DNA from: an uncultured Bacteroidaceae bacterium
GTDB taxonomy: Bacteria; Bacteroidota; Bacteroidia; Bacteroidales; Bacteroidaceae
Direction: 5' to 3'
DNA: 64,000 nt
Assembly (NCBI GenBank): GCA_944320965.1
Contig: CALUJO010000004.1
Location: forward strand, 1 to 64,000
Of this stretch, positions 33,124-41,964 are shown one piece after another (position 1 is the first letter of the stretch; each line of letters begins with the position of its first letter). Under the pieces are notes generated by a model, which was given only the letters and a program-made list of their open reading frames with translations, did no database searches and was not told where the DNA came from. A program made the translations under genes and the position numbers.

Positions 33124-34923
33124 ATGAAAAAGATATTTAACAATATATTATTACTGCTGTTTGCTTCAGTTATTGTTTTATCATGTAAGGAAGATGAAAA
33201 AGTTGTTGTTGCATTTTCCTTAAGTGCTGAAGAACTTGCTTTCGGTGAAGATGGCGGAACAGAATTGGTTGAAGTGACCAGCAATTCAAAATGGCAGGCT
33301 ACTACTGATGCTACATGGCTGAAAGTAAGTCCGTCATCAGGTCTTGAGTCTGGAGTATGTGAAATTGCTGTCGATTCTTCTGTTGTTGCTGATTATAGAA
33401 ATGCAGAGATTATGTTTATGGCTGATGGTATGCAGTCTGTTAAAATAATCAAGGTTGTTCAGGCCGGTTATGCCAAAGGGCTTTATATAGAAAACTCAGA
33501 TCAGGAAGTGCTGGTAGAAAATGCAGCAGCACAGGATGACAGGTATTTTGTCTTGAAGGTAACTTCAAACGTAAAGTTCACTGTGAATGTTGAAGCTGAT
33601 GACAATTGGTTGAGATACAGTGATAAGATGCCAGACTTTGACTATGGCGACAGACCACGTAATTTCGAACAGAAGTTTGCATGGGATGTCAATGTTTCCG
33701 AAAGTGAACGTGTTGCTAAAATTACATTCAATCCTGAAGAAGGTGAACCTGTGGTTATAAATGTAAGACAGAAATCTGCTCCAAAGATTACAGATGACCG
33801 TGCTGGTGACTCTCTTGCTATACTTGCAATATATGATTCAATGAATGGTATGCTTGCATGGAACTCCAGTGAAAATATGATGTATTGGGATGGTGTTGAG
33901 CTTTGGCAGGCAACCGACAAGGAAGTGAAGGATAATCCGGAACTTTTGGGGCGTTTGAAATCTGTATTGTTCAGATTGTTCGAAACAAAGGAAACATTGC
34001 CATATCAGGTGAAATATCTGAAAACAGCCCAGTCAATTACATTTACAGGAAATGCAAATACATTTATAAAGAGCATAAGATTGGGTGATGACATTACAGA
34101 ACTTGCTCAGTATGGAAATCTTAAAAAGCTCACAATAAGTTCATACGGTTTGGTTACGCTTCCTGATAACTTCAAGGATTTGGGTACTACGCTTGAGTAT
34201 CTGGATTTGGGTAGTAACAATTTCGAGTATAACAGTCTTGATTGTCTGACACCGGAAAACTTCCCGAACTTGAAAGTGCTTAAACTTAGCAAATTGAATA
34301 GATACGATACTACAAAGGATTTGAGCAATATTGGAGATAAGGACAGTATCGGTTTCAGATGGTACACAGGTTTTGGAAAAGATTTCTCTTTACCGTCCAA
34401 TACAAACAAGGACTTCTTCCTCCGTTTGCTAAAATGGGAAAATCTGCAGGAACTGTCTCTGTCATTGAATCTGCTTGAAGGAAATCTTCCTACAGACCAG
34501 GAATTGCTTGATGCAGGGCTGAAAGCTTATACAGAAGATGATTTCAATAAGGAACTTGTATCAACAGATGCCGAAAAGAATTTTATTGATACAATTTCTA
34601 CTGCAAAATCTTATCTTCTTGGCGCTCCGAAAGTATGGCCGAAAATGAGATTCCTTTCATTGAACCTGTCATTCCTTACCGGAGAAATTCCTGACTGGAT
34701 TCTTTATCATCCTTATCTTGATTTCTGGAATCCGTTCTCAATGATATTCCAGCAGGAGATTGGAGCAAAGAACAGCAAAGGCGAAAATGCAGGTTTTACG
34801 AACGAGCCTACAAATTTGAGCAACTATACTTCAATTGGTAAGGAAAAGAGCTATTATGAAATGTATCCGATGAGGAGGCCTAACTATACAGACGAGGATG
34901 GCTCAGAATCCGGAGAGAATTAA
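33124..34923 (+). CDS. BACON plus leucine-rich-repeat lipoprotein
   Basis: This 599-residue protein has the lipobox VLSC (about Cys21). A BACON domain occupies about residues 30-115 (FSLSAEELAFGEDGGTELVEVTSNSKWQ, ATWLKVSPSSG, ending KIIKVVQAG). A second beta unit follows to about 220. The C-terminal half carries irregular leucine-rich repeats (LKKLTISSYGLVTLPDNF, LEYLDLGSNNFEYNSL, LKVLKLSKLN, LQELSLSLNLLEGNLP). It is the second LRR lipoprotein in tandem and is likely paralogous in design to the preceding gene though not in sequence. A protein-binding surface role is inferred. Confidence 0.8.
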   Translation: MKKIFNNILLLLFASVIVLSCKEDEKVVVAFSLSAEELAFGEDGGTELVEVTSNSKWQATTDATWLKVSPSSGLESGVCEIAVDSSVVADYRNAEIMFMADGMQSVKIIKVVQAGYAKGLYIENSDQEVLVENAAAQDDRYFVLKVTSNVKFTVNVEADDNWLRYSDKMPDFDYGDRPRNFEQKFAWDVNVSESERVAKITFNPEEGEPVVINVRQKSAPKITDDRAGDSLAILAIYDSMNGMLAWNSSENMMYWDGVELWQATDKEVKDNPELLGRLKSVLFRLFETKETLPYQVKYLKTAQSITFTGNANTFIKSIRLGDDITELAQYGNLKKLTISSYGLVTLPDNFKDLGTTLEYLDLGSNNFEYNSLDCLTPENFPNLKVLKLSKLNRYDTTKDLSNIGDKDSIGFRWYTGFGKDFSLPSNTNKDFFLRLLKWENLQELSLSLNLLEGNLPTDQELLDAGLKAYTEDDFNKELVSTDAEKNFIDTISTAKSYLLGAPKVWPKMRFLSLNLSFLTGEIPDWILYHPYLDFWNPFSMIFQQEIGAKNSKGENAGFTNEPTNLSNYTSIGKEKSYYEMYPMRRPNYTDEDGSESGEN

Positions 34924-34954
34924 AAATCAACTGTAAATAACGAATAGAAATATT

Positions 34955-37027
34955 ATGAATAAAAGATATTTATTTTCGGCTTTGGCCGTAACAGCATTCT
35001 TCTTCTCATGTTCCGATACAGACAATTTTGTGTCGGAATCTGCAGGAGGGGACTCCGGCAGCAAGGTAATTGTAAATATTCCTGATGGAGCAGTTAAGGG
35101 TGAACTCTTTGTAAAGTTCAAACCGGAGGTAGAGGAGATACTTGACAATGCAGGAAAGCTTACGAAGAGCGGAGTAATGACACGTTCGTCAATACCTTCG
35201 GTTGACGAGGTTCTTGATATTGCTGATGCTTATTCTTTCGAGCGTGTTTTCCCAGTTGATACGCGCCGTGAGGAGTTGACAAGAAAGAACGGCCTTCATT
35301 TATGGTATCTTGTACGCTTTGACGAGAACATGGATTTGAAGAAGGTTGCCGAAGACTTGTCAAACCTTGCCGAAGTTGCTGTTGTTGAGTCAAACCGTGA
35401 AATCAAGCGTGCTTACAGTACTTCAGTTCGTGCCAAGGCACCTTCAAGTGAGGTTTCAAAAAGTACTGTGCTGACAAAGGATGGTGCCATTTTCAATGAT
35501 ACACGTCTTGCTGACCAGTGGGGATATATTAATGACGGTTCAATCCAGGGTACCGGTGGAGGAGCAAATGCAATTGCCGGTTATGATGTGAACTGTGCCG
35601 AAGCATGGCAGAAATGTAAAGGAGATCCATCAATTATAGTTGCTGTAATGGACGAAGGTGTAATGTACAACCATAAGGACCTTGCAGCAAATATGTGGAG
35701 AAATCCGGGAGAGGAATTTGGCAGTGATGTTGATGCCGACGGTAACGGATATGCAGGTGACCTTTACGGATACAACTTTGTAAAGAACAACGGTTTGATA
35801 ACATATTCGGACATAAACGATATGGGACACGGTACTCATGTTGCAGGTACTATTGCTGCCGTAAACAATAATGGTATAGGTGTTTGCGGTATTGCCGGCG
35901 GTTCCGGAAACGATGACGGCGTTAAGATAATGTCTTTGCAGATATTTGCCGGAAACGCTTCTTCAACAATGCTGCTTGAGGCTCAGGCAATAAAATATGC
36001 TGCAGACAACGGAGCTGTTATTCTTCAGTGCAGTTGGGGATATAATTCAGGTCGTGCTAATCCTAACAATTACACTCCGGGATTCGTTTCTGATGAAGAA
36101 TGGGCTGAAAACTGTGTTCTTGAAAAGGAAGTTATGGAATATTTTCTACACAATGCCGGTGACCCTAACGGTGTGATAGAAGGCGGTCTGATAATATTTG
36201 CTGCAGGTAACGAATATGCCCCTATGGCTGCATATCCGGGAGCGTATAAGGACTTTGTATGTGTTGCTTCTATCGGTCCGGACGGAACACCTGCGCCTTA
36301 TTCAAACTATAGTACTCCAAGCGGAAGCGCAAATATGATTACTGCTCCTGGCGGTGATGGCGAGGGAACAAAGAACCAGAAAGCGCTGATACTTTCAACA
36401 ATGCCTACATCTGCAATAGAGGGCGGTGATGTTATTGCCGACGGTTTAAGCGGATACGGTTATATGGAAGGAACTTCAATGGCATGTCCTCATATTTCAG
36501 GAGTAGCAGCTCTTGGATTGTCTTATGCTGCACAGTTACGCAAGCATTATCGTGCAGAAGATTTTCGTCAGATGCTTCTTGAATCTGTCCGTCCTATAGA
36601 TCAGAACTTCAAGAACAGCAAGTCTTATTGGTATGGATGGTCATCATTCGGACCTTCAGCTGTTCATATGACATTGAATTTGTCTGATTATATAGGAAAA
36701 ATGGGTGGATTGACCGATGCTTCAATTCTTTTGCAGAATATAGAAGGTAATGGTTATGGTAGCCAGCCTATGCGTGTCCCGAATGTATCTGTATCTGTTG
36801 GTCAGGAGACTGTTGTTGATCTTGGCAGAATCTTTGCAGATGGTGTGACAGTTAAGGATTTTGATATTGCAGATAGTAATGTTGCCGCTGTTTCTGTAGA
36901 CGGTAACCTGTTGAAGGTCAAGGGAACACGTGCCGGTATAACAAATGCGACTGTAACTTCAAGTGACGATAAGGTTCATTCATATGTTATCACTGTAAGG
37001 GATAGTGCCGGTGAAAACTGGATGTAA
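34955..37027 (+). CDS. Subtilisin-family (S8) serine protease, lipoprotein
   Basis: This 690-residue secreted endopeptidase has the lipobox FFSC (Cys19). A propeptide-like region spans about residues 35-165. The S8 catalytic domain has D233 (VAVMDEGV, where most homologues have DTG or DSG), H292 (GHGTHVAGT), oxyanion N419 (FAAGNE) and S508 (GTSMACPHISG), so it should be active. A C-terminal beta domain (residues 600-690, VSVSVGQETVVDLG) follows. Being lipid-anchored and encoded inside the SusCD operon, it likely cuts proteins to peptides at the cell surface for import. It lies 31 nt after the LRR gene. Confidence 0.93.
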   Translation: MNKRYLFSALAVTAFFFSCSDTDNFVSESAGGDSGSKVIVNIPDGAVKGELFVKFKPEVEEILDNAGKLTKSGVMTRSSIPSVDEVLDIADAYSFERVFPVDTRREELTRKNGLHLWYLVRFDENMDLKKVAEDLSNLAEVAVVESNREIKRAYSTSVRAKAPSSEVSKSTVLTKDGAIFNDTRLADQWGYINDGSIQGTGGGANAIAGYDVNCAEAWQKCKGDPSIIVAVMDEGVMYNHKDLAANMWRNPGEEFGSDVDADGNGYAGDLYGYNFVKNNGLITYSDINDMGHGTHVAGTIAAVNNNGIGVCGIAGGSGNDDGVKIMSLQIFAGNASSTMLLEAQAIKYAADNGAVILQCSWGYNSGRANPNNYTPGFVSDEEWAENCVLEKEVMEYFLHNAGDPNGVIEGGLIIFAAGNEYAPMAAYPGAYKDFVCVASIGPDGTPAPYSNYSTPSGSANMITAPGGDGEGTKNQKALILSTMPTSAIEGGDVIADGLSGYGYMEGTSMACPHISGVAALGLSYAAQLRKHYRAEDFRQMLLESVRPIDQNFKNSKSYWYGWSSFGPSAVHMTLNLSDYIGKMGGLTDASILLQNIEGNGYGSQPMRVPNVSVSVGQETVVDLGRIFADGVTVKDFDIADSNVAAVSVDGNLLKVKGTRAGITNATVTSSDDKVHSYVITVRDSAGENWM

Positions 37028-37040
37028 TTGACTTCGCGTT

Positions 37041-37844
37041 ATGAAACATTTGGCGGTAATGATAATGATTTTGGTATTTTCTGCGGAGCATTTAGCTTCG
37101 CAGGAAATATTGACGGTCAAGCAGCTTGAATCTGTCATGAACCCCGATATGTTTGGTGATGGAGAAAGTATATTCAAGTTTGATGTCAAGGAACTTAATG
37201 TTGGTCAGCTTTCGGAAGATGATGAGCCTTCAGATTATACTTTTTCCTTTACAAACGTAAGTGACAGGACAGTAACTGTAACAAGAATACAGACTGCATG
37301 TGACTGTACGGATGCAATGATAGAAAAGAATGTAATCAAACCGCAGGAAAAAGGTGTGATACATGTAAGGTACAATCCGGAGAATCAGGCAGGAAAATTG
37401 TTTTCACGCATATTTGTCTATACTGATTTGTCTGATACCAAACCTGTTTCAGCATTGGCTCTTACAGGTGTTGTAAAGCCATCATCCGACAAGTGGAAAG
37501 ATTACCGATATGCCATGGGACAATTGCGTGTCCGTCGTAAAGCTGTAAATTTCACAAATGTTTCTGCTGGTCAGAAAAGAACAGAGAGAATCCCTTGTGC
37601 AAATGCCGGGAACAAACCTTACAGACTTCAGATTGCAGACGGATTCCTTCCTGATTGTCTGAAGGTCTATACAGAGCCCGAATTGCTTCAACCTTCCGAA
37701 GAGGGCGAAATTGTAATAGTTCTTGATGCATCCAAGGTAGCTGCTAAAAATGACAATAAGGCAATAAAATACAATCTTTTGCTTGATGGATTGTCTTCTG
37801 CACCGTCCGAAAGGATGATAAAGGTAAATATTGAAATGAAATAA
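37041..37844 (+). CDS. DUF1573 domain protein, exported
   Basis: This 267-residue protein has a weak signal peptide (MKHLAVMIMILVFSAEHLASQ). Residues 45-145 hold a DUF1573 domain, with FSFTNVSDRTVTVTRIQTACDCTDA and the conserved CDC, followed by HVRYNPENQAGKLFSRIFVYTD. A second Ig-like unit follows (VNFTNVSAGQKRTERIPCANAG). DUF1573 is an ASPM/HYDIN-like Ig fold, frequent in Bacteroidales envelope proteins with no defined activity. It lies 13 nt after the protease gene and is part of the same run. Confidence 0.82.
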   Translation: MKHLAVMIMILVFSAEHLASQEILTVKQLESVMNPDMFGDGESIFKFDVKELNVGQLSEDDEPSDYTFSFTNVSDRTVTVTRIQTACDCTDAMIEKNVIKPQEKGVIHVRYNPENQAGKLFSRIFVYTDLSDTKPVSALALTGVVKPSSDKWKDYRYAMGQLRVRRKAVNFTNVSAGQKRTERIPCANAGNKPYRLQIADGFLPDCLKVYTEPELLQPSEEGEIVIVLDASKVAAKNDNKAIKYNLLLDGLSSAPSERMIKVNIEMK

Positions 37845-37870
37845 TTAGTAACATTGAAATACAACATAAC

Positions 37871-38350
37871 ATGACAAAAAGTTTATTTAATCTGCTTATA
37901 ATATGCATGGTTTCCTTTTTAGCTGTTTCATGCAGCAAGGATGATGAGGCTCCTGCAAATGTTTACGAAGAAGTCAACTATGCAACAATAAACGGCTGCT
38001 GGCAACTTACGGAATTCAATGGCAGTCCGTTGCAGGAAGGACAGTATGTTTATATTACATTCAACCGCAAAGAGCATACTTTTGAAATGTACGACAATAT
38101 GAATTCTATGTATTCTCATAAGTCTACAGGTTCATTTACTATAGAAGAAGATTATGATTACGGAACAATAATAACAGGAGAATATGATTTCTCTGATGAA
38201 ATTTGGGACGAATACATCGTGTCTGAAATGACTGCAACAACAATGAAGTGGACCAAGAAGGAAAACAAGAATGATGTTTCAGTTTATACAAGATGCGCTG
38301 AAGTTCCTGAAGAAGTTGTTATAGGTTCAAAATCAGTGTCAGCTTTTTAA
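37871..38350 (+). CDS. Small lipocalin-like lipoprotein
   Basis: This 159-residue protein has the lipobox AVSC (Cys21). The mature part has the lipocalin-like pattern GCWQLTEFNG, YITFNRKEHTFEMYDN, GSFTIEEDYDYGTIITGEY, MTATTMKWTKK of small Bacteroidales lipoproteins (DUF4923/lipocalin_4-like). It probably forms a small beta-barrel that binds a ligand or inhibits an enzyme; neither is shown. It is the last gene of the SusCD-protease run and is followed by a hairpin terminator. Confidence 0.72.
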   Translation: MTKSLFNLLIICMVSFLAVSCSKDDEAPANVYEEVNYATINGCWQLTEFNGSPLQEGQYVYITFNRKEHTFEMYDNMNSMYSHKSTGSFTIEEDYDYGTIITGEYDFSDEIWDEYIVSEMTATTMKWTKKENKNDVSVYTRCAEVPEEVVIGSKSVSAF

Positions 38351-38375
38351 AAGTCTTGCATTTTGTTTATAACAG

Positions 38376-38417
38376 TCCGGCTTGTCTGTCATCTTTGGCA
38401 GATATGCCGGATTTTTT
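38376..38417 (+). terminator. Terminator of the SusCD-protease locus
   Basis: TCCGGC (38376-38381) pairs with GCCGGA (38406-38411), with further GTCTG/CAGAT pairing inside, followed by TTTTTT. Confidence 0.75.
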
Positions 38418-38454
38418 ATGCCTTTTGCTGTCTGAATCATTGTATGTTTTTGCC

Positions 38455-38541
38455 TGAAGAGGTTGAATGTTTTGACTGAAAACATTCAATATATTTGCCT
38501 GAAACCTTCAACCATTTTGGTAAATATGCCCAATGTTTTTT
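38455..38541. repeat. 22-nt periodic array 5 (four units, different sequence family)
   Basis: Units start at 38455, 38477, 38500 and 38521. They share the layout TGAA-n-TTCAA-n-TTTTG rather than the ACCGAAG sequence of arrays 1-4. Units 1 and 2 form a perfect 11-bp inverted repeat (TTGAATGTTTT with AAAACATTCAA), and GGTTGAA of unit 1 is the inverse of TTCAACC in unit 3. It lies between the locus terminator and the trmB promoter. Confidence 0.7.
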
Positions 38542-38614
38542 TGTTGGAGTATGTAGCCTATACCTGATTTACTACTTTATTCTATTTAAAGCATGATAAT
38601 TCGCCAGTTCTCAC

Positions 38615-38622
38615 TATCTTTG
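38615..38622 (+). promoter_or_regulatory. -7 box for trmB
   Basis: TATCTTTG matches TAnnTTTG and lies 27 nt before the ATG. No good -33 is seen. Confidence 0.5.
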
Positions 38623-38649
38623 TATTTTAGTTTAAAAACAAGAATATAA

Positions 38650-39405
38650 ATGAGCAAGAACAAGCTGGCAAAGTTTGCGGACATGGCAAGTTATCCGCAC
38701 GTATTTGAGTATCCTTATTCAGTGGCTGATGAAGTTCCGTTTGAAATGAAGGGAAAATGGAACGAATTCTTCGGGAATGACAATCCGATAGTCATTGAAC
38801 TTGGCTGCGGTAGGGGAGAATATACCGTAGGACTTGGCGAGAAGTTTCCTGATATGAATTTTATCGGTGTGGATATCAAGGGTGCAAGAATGTGGAGCGG
38901 TGCAACGGAATCACTTCAGAAAGGAATGAAGAACGTTGCGTTTCTTCGTACAAACATTGAAATAATTGACCGTTTTTTCAGTGAAGGTGAAGTATCTGAA
39001 ATTTGGCTTACTTTCTCTGACCCGCAGATGAAGAAGGCTACAAAGCGTCTGACATCAACATATTTCATGGAGCGTTACCGCCGTTTTCTGAAGGATAACG
39101 GACTGGTTCACTTGAAGACTGACAGTAATTTCATGTTTACATATACCAAATATATGGTTGAGACAAATCATCTTCCGGTTGAAGTCATGACTGATGATTT
39201 GTACCATTCAGGTATGGCCGACGATATTCTGTCAATAAAGACATATTATGAACAGCAATGGCTTGAACGCGGACTCAGTATTAAATACATAAAGTTCCGT
39301 CTTCCGCACGAAGGTCAGCTGACAGAACCGGACATTGAAATAGAACTTGACGATTACCGCAGCTATAACCGCAGCAAGCGAAGCGGAAAGGACACGTCAA
39401 AGTAA
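38650..39405 (+). CDS. trmB: tRNA (guanine46-N7)-methyltransferase
   Basis: This 251-residue enzyme uses S-adenosylmethionine to make m7G46 in the variable loop of tRNAs. The SAM motif is [20 protein letters not shown], then [12 protein letters not shown], and the family catalytic segment is [20 protein letters not shown] followed by LKTDSNFMF. Length is normal for the Bacteroidetes form, which carries a short basic tail ([11 protein letters not shown]). mrp follows after 36 nt. Confidence 0.96.
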   Translation: MSKNKLAKFADMASYPHVFEYPYSVADEVPFEMKGKWNEFFGNDNPIVIELGCGRGEYTVGLGEKFPDMNFIGVDIKGARMWSGATESLQKGMKNVAFLRTNIEIIDRFFSEGEVSEIWLTFSDPQMKKATKRLTSTYFMERYRRFLKDNGLVHLKTDSNFMFTYTKYMVETNHLPVEVMTDDLYHSGMADDILSIKTYYEQQWLERGLSIKYIKFRLPHEGQLTEPDIEIELDDYRSYNRSKRSGKDTSK

Positions 39406-39441
39406 GGAAATAACAGAGGCAAACAATAAAAACTTAAAGAT

Positions 39442-40551
39442 ATGACTATTTATCCAAAACTGATTCTTGATGCATTGCAGACAGTGCGTTATCCCGGTAC
39501 AGGGAAAAACATTGTCGAGATGGATATGGTTGAAGACGATATCCGTATTGAAGGCAACAAGGTATCATTCTCGCTTATATTCGAGAAACCGACAGATCCC
39601 TTTATCAAGTCAATTGTCAAGGCTTGTGAAACAGCCATAAATACTTATGTTGGCGAAGAGGTTGAAATAAAGGGTAACATCAATATACTTTCAAGACAGA
39701 AGGCACGTCCTGAAGTTGGCAAGCTTCTTCCACAAGTCAAGAATATAATTGCTGTATCATCAGGCAAAGGTGGTGTGGGCAAATCAACCGTTGCTGCAAA
39801 TCTTGCTGTTGCACTTGCAAATCTTGGTTACAAAGTTGGATTGCTTGATGCCGATATATTCGGTCCGTCAGTGCCGAAAATGTTTGATGTGGAGAACGAA
39901 AGAGCCTATGCTGATGAAATTGACGGCCGTACGGTTATAATCCCTATCGAGAAATACGGTTTGAAACTTCTTTCAATAGGTTTCTTTGTTGACCCGACAC
40001 AGGCAACGTTGTGGCGAGGAGGTATGGCAAGCAATGCCCTGAAGCAGCTTATCGGTGATGCCGACTGGGGCGAACTTGACTATTTCCTTATTGACCTTCC
40101 GCCGGGAACAAGTGATATCCATCTGACAACAGTCCAAACTCTTGCCGTTACAGGCGTAGTGGTTGTTACAACCCCTCAGGAAGTCGCGCTTGCTGATGCA
40201 CGCAAAGGTATAGACATGTTTACAAACGATAAGGTCAATGTGCCTATTCTTGGTCTTGTTGAGAATATGGCTTGGTTTACTCCTGCCGAACTTCCTGAAA
40301 ACAAGTATTATATTTTCGGACGTGAAGGCGGAAAGCGTCTTGCAGAAGAGGCAAATGTACCTCTGTTAGGCCAGATTCCTATTGTTCAGGGCATTTGCGA
40401 GAGCGGTGACAAGGGTGCCCCGGCTGCTTTGAACCAGGATACAATTACTGGTCAGGCATTTATGGAACTTGCCCGCAATGTGGTTGAGCAGACTGAAAAA
40501 CGCAATGCTGAGCTTGACCCTACGCAGATTGTGAAAGTAAAGAAACATTGA
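39442..40551 (+). CDS. mrp: Mrp/NBP35-type iron-sulfur carrier ATPase
   Basis: This 369-residue P-loop protein carries [4Fe-4S] clusters to apo-enzymes. Residues 1-85 are an MIP18/DUF59-like domain. The deviant Walker A is SSGKGGVGKSTVAAN (residues 106-120), followed by LLDADIFGPSVP and the switch region DYFLIDLPPGTSDIHLT. The usual C-terminal CX2C cluster ligands of eukaryotic NBP35 are not obvious here, as in many bacterial Mrp proteins. It is likely in an operon with trmB and ends in a shared terminator. Confidence 0.94.
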   Translation: MTIYPKLILDALQTVRYPGTGKNIVEMDMVEDDIRIEGNKVSFSLIFEKPTDPFIKSIVKACETAINTYVGEEVEIKGNINILSRQKARPEVGKLLPQVKNIIAVSSGKGGVGKSTVAANLAVALANLGYKVGLLDADIFGPSVPKMFDVENERAYADEIDGRTVIIPIEKYGLKLLSIGFFVDPTQATLWRGGMASNALKQLIGDADWGELDYFLIDLPPGTSDIHLTTVQTLAVTGVVVVTTPQEVALADARKGIDMFTNDKVNVPILGLVENMAWFTPAELPENKYYIFGREGGKRLAEEANVPLLGQIPIVQGICESGDKGAPAALNQDTITGQAFMELARNVVEQTEKRNAELDPTQIVKVKKH

Positions 40552-40571
40552 TATTGTCAATGCTGATATAA

Positions 40572-40608
40572 AAAAGCCGGAAAGAACGAATTTTTCTTTC
40601 CGGCTTTT
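40572..40608. terminator. Bidirectional terminator between mrp and the anSME gene
   Basis: AAAAGCCGGAAAG (40572-40584) pairs with CTTTCCGGCTTTT (40596-40608), A- and T-tracts on both sides. It serves the convergent genes ending at 40551 and 40612. Confidence 0.93.
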
Positions 40609-40611
40609 ATT

Positions 40612-41844
40612 TTAGATATCTATTTCACCTCTTTTTATTGCTTCCATAATGTTTGCAGGTGGCCTTTGTGCAAGAAGTTCCTTTTTCATGAAGTCCATGT
40701 ATGGAGCTACATGCTTGAAGAATTTGTAGTATCCGCTGCAAAGGTAGTTAAGTCCCGGTTCTCCGTCTTTGGTCTTTGCAAATCTGTTTTTAGGACAGTC
40801 GCCGTTGCATGCAAAAAGGAATTCACAATCTTTGCATTGCTGTGGGAGCGATTTCTTTTTCATGAGTCCGAATTCCTGCTGTCTTTCGCTGTACATCATT
40901 TCTATCAGGCTGTTCTTGTAGATGTTTCCAAGCTTGTATTCCGGAAAGACATAGTGGTCGCATGAGTATACGTCGCCATTGAACTCCATAACTCCGGCAT
41001 GTCCGCAAGTTTCTGCCATTGAACATACTCCGGGTTGTACTCCCATCCAGTTTGCAAGCGTCGAATCAAATATCTGAACGAATATTTCTCCCACGTCCTT
41101 TTTTACCCATTCGTCAAATATTGCGCAAAGGAAGTTTCCCCACTGTTCTGGCGAAACCGAGAAATCGGCAAGCTTTTCTTCCTTGTCCATAGGCGAAGCA
41201 AGGTGTCTTCCGTCTGTGTGGGGTACAATACGTTCTACAATCGGTGCAAACTGTATGTATTTGCATCCTATTTCCTTGAAGAAATTGTAGAAGTCTAGAG
41301 GATAATCTGCATTGTAGTCGTTGACAACAGCCATTGCGTTCCATTCCACACCATGCTTTTTCAGAAGTTCTATGCCGTGCATTACCTTTACAAATGAAGG
41401 CCGTCCCTGACGGTTCTTGCGGTATTCGTCGTGAAACTCCTGAGGTCCGTCAATGGATATCCCTACAAGCCAGTTGTTTTCCTTGAAGAAACGGCACCAT
41501 TCGTCGTTCAGAAGTGTTCCGTTTGTCTGTATGCAGTTGTCTATATGCTTTCCGTTCGCATATTGTTTTTGCAATTCTACGGCACGTTTGTAGAAACTCA
41601 GAGGGCGCATCAAGGTTTCTCCTCCGTGCCATGTAAATAGCACATCGTTCATTGTCTGCGAGCCTATGTATTCCTTTATGAACTTTTCAAGGAGTTCATC
41701 GCTCATAACGTGTTTTGATATGTCTTTGTAAAGATTGGTCTTTTCAAGATAGTAGCAGTAGTCGCATGCAAGATTACATACCGCACCTACCGCTTTTGTC
41801 ATTATGTATAAAGGTTTTGCAAATGGCGCTATTGTCTGTTTCAT
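40612..41844 (-). CDS. Anaerobic sulfatase-maturase-type radical SAM/SPASM protein
   Basis: The ATG at 41844 (MKQTIAPFAKPLYIM) gives 410 residues. The radical SAM cluster is C23-X3-C27-X2-C30 (CNLACDYC). The SPASM half has cysteines in CSMAETCGHAG, CDHYVFPE, CKDCEFLFACNGDCPKNRF and a late Cys, for two auxiliary [4Fe-4S] clusters. AnSMEs oxidise an active-site Cys or Ser of sulfatases to formylglycine in the cytosol, and the match to Bacteroides anSME (chuR) is close by eye. No sulfatase lies in this window, so the target is elsewhere or differs. A minus-strand TAACTTTG box lies upstream. Confidence 0.9.
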   Translation of the reverse strand: MKQTIAPFAKPLYIMTKAVGAVCNLACDYCYYLEKTNLYKDISKHVMSDELLEKFIKEYIGSQTMNDVLFTWHGGETLMRPLSFYKRAVELQKQYANGKHIDNCIQTNGTLLNDEWCRFFKENNWLVGISIDGPQEFHDEYRKNRQGRPSFVKVMHGIELLKKHGVEWNAMAVVNDYNADYPLDFYNFFKEIGCKYIQFAPIVERIVPHTDGRHLASPMDKEEKLADFSVSPEQWGNFLCAIFDEWVKKDVGEIFVQIFDSTLANWMGVQPGVCSMAETCGHAGVMEFNGDVYSCDHYVFPEYKLGNIYKNSLIEMMYSERQQEFGLMKKKSLPQQCKDCEFLFACNGDCPKNRFAKTKDGEPGLNYLCSGYYKFFKHVAPYMDFMKKELLAQRPPANIMEAIKRGEIDI

Positions 41845-41874
41845 TCTATGTCGGATAAAAATGTTTATGTAATG

Positions 41875-41882
41875 CAAAGTTA
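41875..41882 (-). promoter_or_regulatory. -7 box for the anSME gene
   Basis: CAAAGTTA on the plus strand reads TAACTTTG on the minus strand, 31 nt upstream of the ATG at 41844. It is divergent from the malic enzyme promoter. Confidence 0.55.
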
Positions 41883-41927
41883 TATTTTTTTTGTATTCAT
41901 AAAAATCTTCTGTATGTCACTTTTTTG

Positions 41928-41935
41928 TAACTTTG
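41928..41935 (+). promoter_or_regulatory. -7 box for maeB
   Basis: TAACTTTG matches TAnnTTTG, 30 nt before the ATG at 41965. Confidence 0.55.
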
Positions 41936-41964
41936 CCTTTCATAAAAACAAACGCAAATTATTT

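Noticed and set aside
23482-38350. A glycan polysaccharide-utilisation locus
   Set aside because: SusCD is present, but no glycoside hydrolase, polysaccharide lyase, esterase or sulfatase is encoded in the run; the only enzyme seen is a protease.
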